Below are positions 1-5,222 of a stretch of DNA of 46,675 nt, piece by piece. Source of the DNA: a virus; the IMG/VR virus record IMGVR_UViG_3300046780_000371, positions 1 through 46,675 of that record. One strand, given 5' to 3'. Position 1 is the first letter of the stretch; each line of letters opens with the position of its first letter. The position numbers and the translations under genes were made by a program. Under the pieces are notes generated by a model that saw only the letters and a list, made by a program, of their open reading frames with translations, was not told where the DNA came from and did not search any database.

Positions 1-156
1 CACTGCATGAATGGCCACGGCCGCATCTGGCATCATGACGCCGTCTGTCCGTTGTGCCACGCGCTGACGGTTGCCGCCACGCTGAAAGACCAACTATCAA
101 CCGTCGAATACGTGATGCAGACATTGAGGGAGGCACATGAAGACCGGGAGCGTTAA
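1..156 (+). CDS. Small zinc-finger-like protein, 5' end outside window
   Basis: Frame 1 is open from the first base to a TAA at 154-156, so only the C-terminal 51 residues are visible and the true start lies to the left. The segment has a Cys at residue 2, a Gly-His-Gly-Arg-Ile stretch, then a Cys-Pro-Leu-Cys-His cluster at about residues 16-20. This looks like one zinc-binding knuckle. The C-terminal half is charged and probably helical. The next gene starts inside it (ATG 137), a 20-base overlap typical of phage operons. The function is unknown; it could be a nucleic-acid-binding accessory protein. The zinc site is inferred from Cys/His spacing only. Confidence 0.55.
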   Translation, partial: HCMNGHGRIWHHDAVCPLCHALTVAATLKDQLSTVEYVMQTLREAHEDRER

Positions 157-490
157 GCCATTGCCGTGGGGCCGCGTCATCGGCGCGAACTGGATGCAGT
201 GGGGCACCAAGCACGTCACCGCGCAGGTCATGAAAGTCGTCGTGGGCGATTCGACAGACGCCAAATACTGGGCGCGCGACATCGTGGGCGATGATCGGCT
301 GGTCGTTAAGATTCATTTGGTCACGAAGGATCTCAACGAGACCTTCTATATCGACTACGATGACGGCAAGGCCATTGAGCATTTGACTGTGAAGCGTGGC
401 GACCCCATCGGGTTGAAGCAGATTTACGCACAATACGAAATCGAGGACAAGACCGATGTCAAGCGCATTTACGGCTTCACCCAAGCGTAA
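137..490 (+). CDS. Hypothetical protein, 117 aa
   Basis: The ATG at 137 is preceded by a GGAGG core 3 bases upstream and overlaps the preceding frame. The 117-residue product has no signal peptide, membrane segment or catalytic motif that I recognise. The composition is mixed alpha/beta: a Trp-rich N-terminal third, a central stretch of alternating hydrophobics (LVVKIHLVTKD) and an acidic Asp-Tyr-Asp-Asp turn near residue 74. It is the second gene of a plus-strand operon of small overlapping genes. Coding status is supported by the start, the ribosome site and the packing. Function is unknown. Confidence 0.65.
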   Translation: MKTGSVKPLPWGRVIGANWMQWGTKHVTAQVMKVVVGDSTDAKYWARDIVGDDRLVVKIHLVTKDLNETFYIDYDDGKAIEHLTVKRGDPIGLKQIYAQYEIEDKTDVKRIYGFTQA

Positions 491-563
491 ACCCAAGCCG
501 AAGCCGGAACTTCCAAGTAAATGTGACGTGGGATCCGATTGCCCCGGCGGAGGCGCCGCGTGA
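456..563 (+). CDS. Possible 35-aa Lys-Pro-rich peptide
   Basis: A short frame starts at ATG 456, inside the end of the preceding gene, and stops at TGA 561-563. It reads MSSAFTASPKRKPKPKPELP, then a tail with two Cys and a Gly-rich end. The Lys-Pro repeats resemble a disordered nucleic-acid-binding or linker peptide. Its stop overlaps a possible GTG start of the next gene at 560 (GTGA), as in coupled genes. The short length and biased composition make it uncertain. Confidence 0.35.
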   Translation: MSSAFTASPKRKPKPKPELPSKCDVGSDCPGGGAA

Positions 564-838
564 TTGCGTCCATGGCGTTGGTCTGTATGCTACGCCTGCC
601 GTCGTGCTCGCCTGAATGGGAGCCCTTTTCTGACGACACACCGCACAAGATTTACATGTGTGAGACCACCGCGCCTGGCGATTGGGCGCCCGTACATAAA
701 GATTGGTTCAAGGCTGCCTGCGTTGTGATATCATCCCGACGTGCGCTCTGCCGCGCATGGGCAGAACGCGATGAGGAGTTGGTCGAGGCAGACTACGCGC
801 GACCAGAAGTGAAACATGACGATCTGGCTCAGTTCTGA
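560..838 (+). CDS. Hypothetical small protein, possible lipoprotein
   Basis: The frame ends at TGA 836-838, 23 bases inside the next gene. Three starts are possible. TTG 539 gives an N-terminus with five Arg. GTG 560 has a GGAGG at 549-553 with 6-base spacing and overlaps the preceding stop. ATG 572 is the third. From GTG 560 the first 16 residues are hydrophobic and end in Leu-Pro-Ser-Cys, which resembles a lipobox; with TTG 539 the Arg cluster would supply the positively charged n-region. The rest is Trp/Cys-rich then acidic and helical. Lipoprotein status is an inference and the function is unknown. Confidence 0.5.
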   Translation: MIASMALVCMLRLPSCSPEWEPFSDDTPHKIYMCETTAPGDWAPVHKDWFKAACVVISSRRALCRAWAERDEELVEADYARPEVKHDDLAQF

Positions 839-1310
839 TATTCATCTCGGCCATGAGAACATCATTCGCTACTGCGGTCGGCCCTTCGCCAACGCCGACG
901 AGATGAACGAGGCGTTGATCGAACGCCATAATGCCATCGTTCGGCCCAGCGATCACTGGTACCACCTTGGCGATGTCGCGATGCGGAAGGATTTTTTGCA
1001 CATTGTGCAACGGTTTAACGGACACCGCAGGTTGCTGCTGGGTAACCACGACATCTACCCGGTGCAGGACTACCTGAAGGCCGGCTTTGAGAAGATCATG
1101 GCGTGGCGCATGATGGACAATCACGTCCTGACGCATGTCCCGATTCATCCGCTGTCGATGGGCCGGTTCGCTGGCAACATCCACGGGCACATCCACGACA
1201 GCCCCAGCTTCGGGTCGCAGTATCTGAACGTCTCAGTAGAGGCAATCAACTACACGCCGATTACGTTTGAAGACGCCAAGGCACGGCTGCAGGCGCAGAA
1301 GGAAGCGTAA
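816..1310 (+). CDS. Calcineurin-like metallophosphoesterase
   Basis: This 164-residue protein has the complete signature of the calcineurin-like phosphoesterase family (Metallophos). Visible motifs are SDIHLGH (residues 7-13), HLGDV (50-54), LLGNHD (74-79), LTHVPIHP (105-112) and NIHGHIHD (121-128). The Asp, His and Asn residues of the two-metal centre are all present. The family hydrolyses phosphomonoesters or phosphodiesters. Small phage-borne members of this size are common, but the substrate cannot be told from sequence. It overlaps the preceding gene by 23 bases and ends 2 bases before the methyltransferase start. One copy of a recurrent 15-base palindrome lies inside it (996-1010). A second, unrelated metallophosphoesterase is at 10691-11875. 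Confidence 0.9.
   Translation: MTIWLSSDIHLGHENIIRYCGRPFANADEMNEALIERHNAIVRPSDHWYHLGDVAMRKDFLHIVQRFNGHRRLLLGNHDIYPVQDYLKAGFEKIMAWRMMDNHVLTHVPIHPLSMGRFAGNIHGHIHDSPSFGSQYLNVSVEAINYTPITFEDAKARLQAQKEA
996..1010. repeat. Palindrome TTGCACA-T-TGTGCAA, copy 1 (intragenic)
   Basis: A perfect 7-1-7 palindrome inside the metallophosphoesterase gene, preceded by a run of T. The same 15-mer, allowing A or T in the centre, occurs at 8361-8375, 27416-27430 and 37346-37360. In this copy it encodes Leu-His-Ile-Val-Gln. Confidence 0.75.
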
Positions 1311-1312
1311 GT

Positions 1313-2296
1313 GTGGATCTACGTCCCGTCAACGTGCTTAGCCTCTGCACCGGAAGCGGCGGACTCGACCACGGCATCAAGCTGGCGGTCCCAGCTGCTC
1401 GCATCGTCTGTGCTGTGGAGATCGAAGCCTACGCCTGCGAAGTCTTGGCTTGGCAGATGGAGGCGGCTCGACTGGACCAGGCGCCTCTTTGGACGAATCT
1501 CCGAACCTTCGACGGCCGACCGTGGCGTGGCCTCGTGGATTGCGTCATTGGCGGCTACCCGTGCCAGCCATTCAGCATGGCCGGAAAAAAGCGCGGCGCC
1601 GACGATCCGCGACATCTCTGGCCAGACGTCGCTCGCATCGTCCGAGAGACAGGGCCAGCTGTGTGCTTCTTTGAAAATGTCGGCCACCATCTGCGCGTCG
1701 GCTTCCGTGACGTCGCCGGAGAGCTACACGCGATGGGCTACCGCGTTGCGGCGGGCCTCTTTACAGCGGCGGAAATTGGCGCTACGCACAAGCGCGAACG
1801 CCTCTTCATTCTGGCCCACCGCGAAGGTCTCGACTGGCGATTACTGCTACAGCAATGGCAATCACAGCACGCCAGCACTCAATCTCAGTGGAGCGGCGAG
1901 ACGCTGGAAGACGCCGCTGTCGCTGAACCACGGCGAGACAGGGAACATCGCGGGTCAGAGTCAGCTCGGCATCCAAGTACGCCATTGGCGCACACCGTCG
2001 GACGATTCGAAACGTGGCGGGGCAGCGAATGCGCAGGCCCGAATAGCGCAGGGTCACACGCTCAATCTGCAGGATCAAGCCGCTTCGTGGGCCTCCCCGC
2101 ATGGCCGCCAGGACCAGACGACCCCGCATGGGCAGACGTCCTCCAACGTTGGCCGGAAGTTGAACCCGCTTTTTGTGGAGTGGTTGATGGGATGGCCGAT
2201 CGGATCGACCGGCTTCGACTCTGCGGCAATGGAGTCGTCCCGCAGGTGGCAGCAACGGCATGGCAGCACCTTGCCGCTGACCTTGCCGCTATTTGA
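1313..2296 (+). CDS. DNA (cytosine-5-)-methyltransferase
   Basis: This 327-residue enzyme transfers methyl from S-adenosylmethionine to C5 of cytosine in DNA. Motifs appear in the usual order: motif I VLSLCTGSGGL (8-18), motif IV with the catalytic Pro-Cys-Gln (GGYPCQPF, 80-87), the ENV of motif VI (121-123), motif VIII KRERLFILA (160-168), and motif X RLCGNGVVPQ (302-311). The variable region between VIII and IX would be the target-recognition domain. The GTG start at 1313 lies 2 bases after the previous stop, with an AAGGAAG ribosome site. No restriction enzyme is adjacent, so it is probably a solitary phage methylase protecting phage DNA from host restriction. A second open frame runs through its 3' half; see the next feature. 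Confidence 0.93.
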   Translation: MDLRPVNVLSLCTGSGGLDHGIKLAVPAARIVCAVEIEAYACEVLAWQMEAARLDQAPLWTNLRTFDGRPWRGLVDCVIGGYPCQPFSMAGKKRGADDPRHLWPDVARIVRETGPAVCFFENVGHHLRVGFRDVAGELHAMGYRVAAGLFTAAEIGATHKRERLFILAHREGLDWRLLLQQWQSQHASTQSQWSGETLEDAAVAEPRRDREHRGSESARHPSTPLAHTVGRFETWRGSECAGPNSAGSHAQSAGSSRFVGLPAWPPGPDDPAWADVLQRWPEVEPAFCGVVDGMADRIDRLRLCGNGVVPQVAATAWQHLAADLAAI

Positions 2297-2309
2297 GGAG
2301 ACCGCATGA
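1809..2309 (+). other. Second coding-like +1 frame over the methyltransferase 3' half
   Basis: The +1 frame relative to the methyltransferase is open from 1311 to TGA 2307-2309. From about 1809 it looks like protein. It begins Phe-Trp-Pro-Thr, repeats Trp-x-Thr-Pro-type motifs (RRWKTP, RHWRTP, then TTPHG), and ends with LNPLFVEWLMGWPIGST at 2160-2210 and a Trp-rich tail. From memory, repeated W-x-TP motifs followed by LNP-x-FVEWLMGxPxGWT are common in phage C5 methyltransferases, where they form the C-terminal recognition region. Its stop overlaps the next gene's start as ATGA, while the main frame stops 9 bases earlier. Whether it is translated, by +1 frameshifting or internal initiation, is unknown; no start or slip site is evident. 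Confidence 0.45.
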
Positions 2310-2533
2310 ACGACTACGAACAACCGGCACCAAACGACTACGAACAACCGGCACCATACGAACCACCGCGATGCGACAACGAAGTCATTCTGCGCATGTC
2401 GGCGGCGCTCTACCATACGCTGCTGACGGAACTCTACTTTGCCAGCTCGGTGTCCACGTATGGGCATAGCAAAGAGAACGCGCTCACGCTCTATACGGAA
2501 TTACTCAAACAAGGCGGAGCCAATATCGCATGA
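2306..2533 (+). CDS. Hypothetical protein with repeated NDYEQPAP N-terminus
   Basis: This 75-residue protein starts at ATG 2306, in an ATGA overlap with the stop of the alternative methyltransferase frame. A GAGGAG ribosome site lies upstream. Residues 2-17 are two exact copies of NDYEQPAP and a third partial unit follows, giving a disordered acidic/proline N-terminus. The remainder looks helical (LRMSAALYHTLLTELYF). The next gene starts at ATG 2530 inside the last codons. There is no recognisable family. The exact DNA duplication in its first codons suggests recent slippage. Confidence 0.65.
   Translation: MNDYEQPAPNDYEQPAPYEPPRCDNEVILRMSAALYHTLLTELYFASSVSTYGHSKENALTLYTELLKQGGANIA
2309..2356 (+). 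repeat. Tandem 24-bp direct repeat, two units
   Basis: Two adjacent, exact 24-base copies (2309-2332 and 2333-2356) start directly after the ATG of the gene at 2306. Each encodes one NDYEQPAP unit. As the unit is a multiple of three, copy number can change without shifting the frame. Confidence 0.9.
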
Positions 2534-2691
2534 CGAACAAACAAGTGGTGACGTCTCTCGGCAACGCGGTCTGCCCGAAACATCCACGCTGGCAGAAGAA
2601 GCGCAAGCCGACATCAACCTGTCAGAACTGCTGGTTCATCTGGATCATGCGCCTGCTCGCGAACGACGCCACGGAGCTGCGCTTTGACTAA
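2530..2691 (+). CDS. Small zinc-ribbon protein, 53 aa
   Basis: A short gene starts at ATG 2530, in an ATGA overlap with the previous stop, and ends at TAA 2689-2691, 8 bases inside the next gene. The 53 residues contain Cys-Pro-Lys-His (15-18) and Cys-Gln-Asn-Cys-Trp (31-35), separated by a basic Lys/Arg stretch. This is a plausible Cys/His zinc knuckle, followed by an aromatic segment (FIWIM) and an acidic end. Similar tiny zinc-ribbon proteins are frequent in phage accessory operons. Perfect start/stop coupling on both sides supports translation. A nucleic-acid-binding role is inferred from the zinc motif only. Confidence 0.6.
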   Translation: MTNKQVVTSLGNAVCPKHPRWQKKRKPTSTCQNCWFIWIMRLLANDATELRFD

Positions 2692-3094
2692 GACGCTTAT
2701 TCTGACGGTAGGATTGCCGCGATCAGGCAAGAGCGCGTGGGCTCGGTCGACGCCATACCCTATCGTTAATCCGGACTCGATCCGGCTGGCGCTACACGGG
2801 CAGGCGTTCGTCGCAGAGGCCGAACCGATGGTCTGGGCCATCGCGCGCTACATGGTCAAGGCGCTCTTTCTCGCGGGCCACGCCATCGTCATCCTTGATG
2901 CGACAAACGTCACGCGGCACCGACGCAGCGAGTGGCTGTCGAAGGATTGGGTGTGCTCCTACAAGGTCTTTGATGCACCGTGCGACGTCTGCATCGCGCG
3001 ACCTGGCGGCAAGGAATTATCTGACGTGATTCTTCGGATGTCAAAGCAGTGGGAGGATCTGACCGATGCCGAACAGAGACGCCTCATCGGGTAA
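2684..3094 (+). CDS. P-loop kinase (polynucleotide-kinase-like)
   Basis: This 136-residue P-loop protein has a Walker A motif GLPRSGKS at residues 10-17 after a hydrophobic first strand (LILTVG). A second hydrophobic strand ends in an Asp (IVILDATNVT), followed by an Arg-rich lid-like segment (HRRSEW). The Gly-x-Pro-x-Ser-Gly-Lys-Ser loop and D-x-TN-x-T motif match the AAA_33 / T4 polynucleotide-kinase 5'-kinase group. A nucleic acid end or small phosphoacceptor is therefore the likely substrate. No phosphatase domain is attached; the metallophosphoesterase upstream could serve that role, which is speculation. The TTG start at 2684 overlaps the zinc-ribbon gene by 8 bases. Confidence 0.75.
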   Translation: MTKTLILTVGLPRSGKSAWARSTPYPIVNPDSIRLALHGQAFVAEAEPMVWAIARYMVKALFLAGHAIVILDATNVTRHRRSEWLSKDWVCSYKVFDAPCDVCIARPGGKELSDVILRMSKQWEDLTDAEQRRLIG

Positions 3095-3377
3095 GACTCG
3101 GGCGCGGACCTACGAGGCGCGGAATTTTCGCCTGCACATCGATCATCTGGATAACCCGCGCGAGGATGTCTGGGCGATTAGCTGGAAGGAGCCGAATGGC
3201 AGGAGAAAGTATCTAACGGCGCAGGGCATCTATTGTAAGGTGCCTGTAATTACGGTGTTCCGAGGCAAGCGAGCCACCCAACCGCGCGCCTTTCTCGAAG
3301 GCTGCGCGGATGTGGTGGTGACGTCGACGTGCGGTAAGCGATACGTGTTGCTTACTTCTTATGCGAAAACTTGCTAA
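3066..3377 (+). CDS. Hypothetical protein, 103 aa
   Basis: ATG 3066 lies 29 bases inside the kinase gene, and the frame ends at TAA 3375-3377. The N-terminus is basic (Lys-Thr-Arg-Ala-Arg). The middle is beta-rich (WAISWKEPNGRRKYL, VPVITVFRG) and two Cys lie near residues 79 and 89. It is the last gene of the plus-strand operon and converges with the minus-strand gene at 3352, overlapping it by 26 bases. No family is recognised. There is no visible terminator between the convergent genes. Confidence 0.6.
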   Translation: MPNRDASSGKTRARTYEARNFRLHIDHLDNPREDVWAISWKEPNGRRKYLTAQGIYCKVPVITVFRGKRATQPRAFLEGCADVVVTSTCGKRYVLLTSYAKTC

Positions 3378-3537
3378 GCTCTTCGGCGAACTGCGCGCGT
3401 TTACGCTCGACCGGGTTCGAACTATGACTCGCCTTAACCAGCTTCTTATGCGGAATCGGCTGGTCCGGCGGGACATGTAGCTCCTCGTGCAAGGCGCCCG
3501 GGTGCTTAATGGCAGTCTGAATCCACTTCTTCGCCAT
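3352..3537 (-). CDS. Conserved small phage protein, 61 aa
   Basis: This 61-residue basic protein begins MAKKWIQTAIKHPGAL, has a PxxKLxKA core and ends in a Lys/Arg helix. From memory, very similar short proteins (KKWIQxAIKxPGALHxxLG...PxKKL) recur in many phages and plasmids with no assigned role. It is the last gene of the long minus-strand block. Its ATG at 3537 overlaps the stop of the gene upstream by 1 base. A DNA- or capsid-associated role would fit its charge but is only a guess. Confidence 0.75.
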   Translation of the reverse strand: MAKKWIQTAIKHPGALHEELHVPPDQPIPHKKLVKASHSSNPVERKRAQFAEELSKFSHKK

Positions 3538-3743
3538 TAGTTGCCCCCAACGCCAGGATCATGGCTCTTGGATTTCACCTGCGCGTAAATATCTGCCGTC
3601 GCGGCCTGAGATGGCGCTTCGTTGTGCGAGTACGGCCCATTAGCCTGACTCATTTCGCACTCGTTTTCCTGAGCCGTCGGCGAGAACGTGTAGCTGTTGT
3701 CGTCCGTACTGTCTCCGGTCGTAGGAATCTTAAAATTAGCCAT
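3537..3743 (-). CDS. Small hydrophilic protein, SQANGP motif (copy A)
   Basis: The ATG at 3743 gives a 68-residue protein rich in Ser, Thr, Asn and acidic residues, probably disordered. An upstream in-frame start at 3836 would read through the neighbouring gene in the wrong frame and adds an Arg-rich tail unlike the rest, so 3743 is preferred. It shares a Ser-Gln-Ala-Asn-Gly-Pro motif with the next gene upstream (3748-3918), encoded by the same 19-base DNA segment. Function is unknown. The position among small genes at the end of the structural block fits a minor virion or accessory protein. Confidence 0.6.
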   Translation of the reverse strand: MANFKIPTTGDSTDDNSYTFSPTAQENECEMSQANGPYSHNEAPSQAATADIYAQVKSKSHDPGVGGN

Positions 3744-3847
3744 GTGCTTAGTCCTTGTGGCTGTGCTTTTTGTTGGCGAGACTGACCGGAGACTCCTGCC
3801 CCGGCTTCGGACTCGCGTCATGCGCCATCGGCCCATTAGCCTGACTC
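3633..3847 (-). repeat. 19-bp direct repeat shared by two adjacent small genes
   Basis: The plus-strand 19-mer CGGCCCATTAGCCTGACTC occurs exactly at 3633-3651 and 3829-3847. It encodes the Ser-Gln-Ala-Asn-Gly-Pro motif in both small proteins in the same reading phase. Confidence 0.85.
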
Positions 3848-3918
3848 GCGCTCGACGGGTAGTCTGCGGTAGCCGGCATAGGATTGTGACCGACCGACGT
3901 GTCGATTGCTTTACTCAT
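3748..3918 (-). CDS. Small hydrophilic protein, SQANGP motif (copy B), 56 aa
   Basis: Reading the minus strand from ATG 3918 to TAA 3748-3750 gives 56 residues with no strong secondary structure. The composition is rich in Pro, Ser, Ala, His and Lys. It contains Ser-Gln-Ala-Asn-Gly-Pro-Met-Ala-His-Asp, a close match to a segment of the next gene (Ser-Gln-Ala-Asn-Gly-Pro-Tyr-Ser-His-Asn). The start overlaps the previous gene's end by 8 bases, and the stop lies 4 bases before the next start. The pair looks like diverged duplicates. Function is unknown. Confidence 0.55.
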   Translation of the reverse strand: MSKAIDTSVGHNPMPATADYPSSASQANGPMAHDASPKPGQESPVSLANKKHSHKD

Positions 3919-4132
3919 TATCGTTGTCCTCTAAGGTAATGTCCGTCCACCGCTCTTCGACTGCGAGCGTCCACTGCCCGTTATCCTGACAGCGGACCAG
4001 TAAGCCTAATTGCGGTTCGGTGTTCGTGCCGGGCTCGATCATCCAGCGATAAGTCACGCTGCCGCCGAGACCCTTGATGTTAGAGATCCGTACTTCGCCA
4101 CTCGTAGCGCGCTCATGATCCATGTGCATCAC
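3911..4132 (-). CDS. Hypothetical protein, 73 aa
   Basis: The protein starts at GTG 4132 or ATG 4129. A GAGGA ribosome site lies 7 bases upstream of the GTG and 10 upstream of the ATG. The product is soluble and beta-rich, with a central Gly-Leu-Gly-Gly turn, a Trp-Met-Ile-Glu-Pro segment and a very acidic C-terminus. The ribosome site sits in the loop of a perfect 7-bp hairpin (4133-4153). The last 8 bases overlap the next gene. No family is recognised. Confidence 0.6.
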   Translation of the reverse strand: MMHMDHERATSGEVRISNIKGLGGSVTYRWMIEPGTNTEPQLGLLVRCQDNGQWTLAVEERWTDITLEDNDNE

Positions 4133-4153
4133 GCCGGATTCCTCGCATCCGGC
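4133..4153 (-). promoter_or_regulatory. Hairpin presenting the ribosome-binding site in its loop
   Basis: On the minus strand GCCGGAT, loop GCGAGGA, ATCCGGC: a perfect 7-bp stem whose 7-base loop contains GAGGA, directly 5' of the start codon at 4132. Base pairing keeps the Shine-Dalgarno single-stranded. It may also serve as a structured protein- or RNA-binding site. Confidence 0.5.
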
Positions 4154-4171
4154 CTCCTGTATTTGCCTCGA

Positions 4172-5146
4172 CTACGGTAAGTCCTTCCTGCGTGGCACCT
4201 CGACCGTGCCGCCATCCAGATAGCCGTCAGCGCCTCCCGCCATCGCCAGATCGCCCCATTGGCGGCTTACCGCCTCTTGTTCATCGTGCCAATATTCTTC
4301 GTAGGACGTGCATTCCGCGTTGTAGAGACAGATGGGGATGCCAGCGCCCCATGCCGAATCACGGGTCCAGCCGCCAGCCGACTTAAAGTGCCACGCGACC
4401 GAATGTGCCTCGGCGCCAATGCCATCCGACTTAAACTGCGCTTCGAAGTTCTGCGCCAACGTCCGACCATCCGATCCGACAACGTTAGCCGGAGGCGTAT
4501 CAGGCGCCGAGGTATACGGCCCGTTCTGGATAAGCCAGCCATGCAGCAGCGGCGCGACTCGGTCCCACCCGCCCGCGTTCCCCTTCGGGTTCTGCGTCGG
4601 ATCATTGTCATTGAAACGCTCGTCGGTCCCGACTGGCGCATCCACGTCCGACACGGTATGAATCAGGCGGAGCGCGTTCGGGAGGACGTCCTTCGCCCAC
4701 TGGAGGAAGGCTGCCCACGTCTTGCTGGACCAGTCGTAGCGCGTCGGCTCCCAGCCGGTCGGCACGATGATCCGAATCAACTGCTGCGACCGGGGCTGCT
4801 GCAGGTACGGCGTAAAGGTATCGCGCGTCTGTTCGAACGTCCACCCGTCCGGATGCAGGAAGAAGATCGGCGCGAGCCCGGCCTTGGTCAGCATCTCGAG
4901 CGCATTCATCTGGCGGTCCCAGATCGCCTGCGACATCGGACCCGCCTCGGTGGGGTACTGGTTATGGTAGCCGAACACATCGATGGGCGGCCCAGAGACC
5001 GCGTGCGTATAGCCACGCGCACGGTACGCGTCCAGCGCGAGCGCACGATCGCCCTCGTCATACCATTCCAGATAATCTAGGGCGACGATGTTATCGGGTT
5101 GGCCGGGGCGCGGTCCAAACTTCACTGGGGCGCGGACGGTCCACAT
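4172..5146 (-). CDS. Glycosidase-like phage protein (tail-associated hydrolase candidate)
   Basis: From ATG 5146 the product is 324 residues with long alternating hydrophobic strands and acidic loops, suggesting a TIM-barrel-like hydrolase. Segments include LDYLEWYDEGDR, GYTHAVSGPPIDVFGYH, PIFFLHPDGWTF, RIIVPTGWEPTRYDW, LIHTVSDVDAPVGTD and GADGYLDGG. From memory, similar proteins occur in metagenomic phages, sometimes labelled cellulase-like, but the catalytic Glu pair is not certain. Coding-like sequence continues upstream of ATG 5146 (PLAELARIRGAMW) back to the stop of the preceding gene without a normal start. The ATG has no ribosome site. Translation by -1 frameshifting from the upstream gene is therefore possible. 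Confidence 0.7.
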   Translation of the reverse strand: MWTVRAPVKFGPRPGQPDNIVALDYLEWYDEGDRALALDAYRARGYTHAVSGPPIDVFGYHNQYPTEAGPMSQAIWDRQMNALEMLTKAGLAPIFFLHPDGWTFEQTRDTFTPYLQQPRSQQLIRIIVPTGWEPTRYDWSSKTWAAFLQWAKDVLPNALRLIHTVSDVDAPVGTDERFNDNDPTQNPKGNAGGWDRVAPLLHGWLIQNGPYTSAPDTPPANVVGSDGRTLAQNFEAQFKSDGIGAEAHSVAWHFKSAGGWTRDSAWGAGIPICLYNAECTSYEEYWHDEQEAVSRQWGDLAMAGGADGYLDGGTVEVPRRKDLP

Positions 5147-5211
5147 GGCGCCACGGATACGTGCCAGCTCTGCTAACGGCAGATCAGGCCCGAATGACGA
5201 ATCATCCGGGC

Positions 5212-5222
5212 CTACCGAAAAA
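5212..5222 (-). other. Candidate -1 frameshift site before the stop of the large tail protein
   Basis: The minus strand reads AAG CTT TTT CGG TAG. The five T (5222-5218) let a Phe tRNA slip back one base from TTT to TTT. The -1 frame then continues TCG GTA GGC into the coding-like 5' extension of the downstream gene, which lacks a normal start there. It is not a canonical X-XXY-YYZ heptamer, since CTT would re-pair with GCT. Confidence 0.3.

Noticed and set aside
1311-1808. First part of the +1 frame of the methyltransferase gene
   Set aside because: Open but Ser/Arg-rich and without recognisable motifs, like a shadow. Only the part from about 1809 resembles protein.
3395-3440. GGTTCGAA tRNA-like T-loop sequence
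   Set aside because: It lies inside a coding gene, with no matching T-stem, anticodon arm or acceptor stem.
4259-5080. Long plus-strand frame of 273 codons opposite the glycosidase-like gene
   Set aside because: Arg-rich shadow of the minus-strand gene, with no ribosome site.
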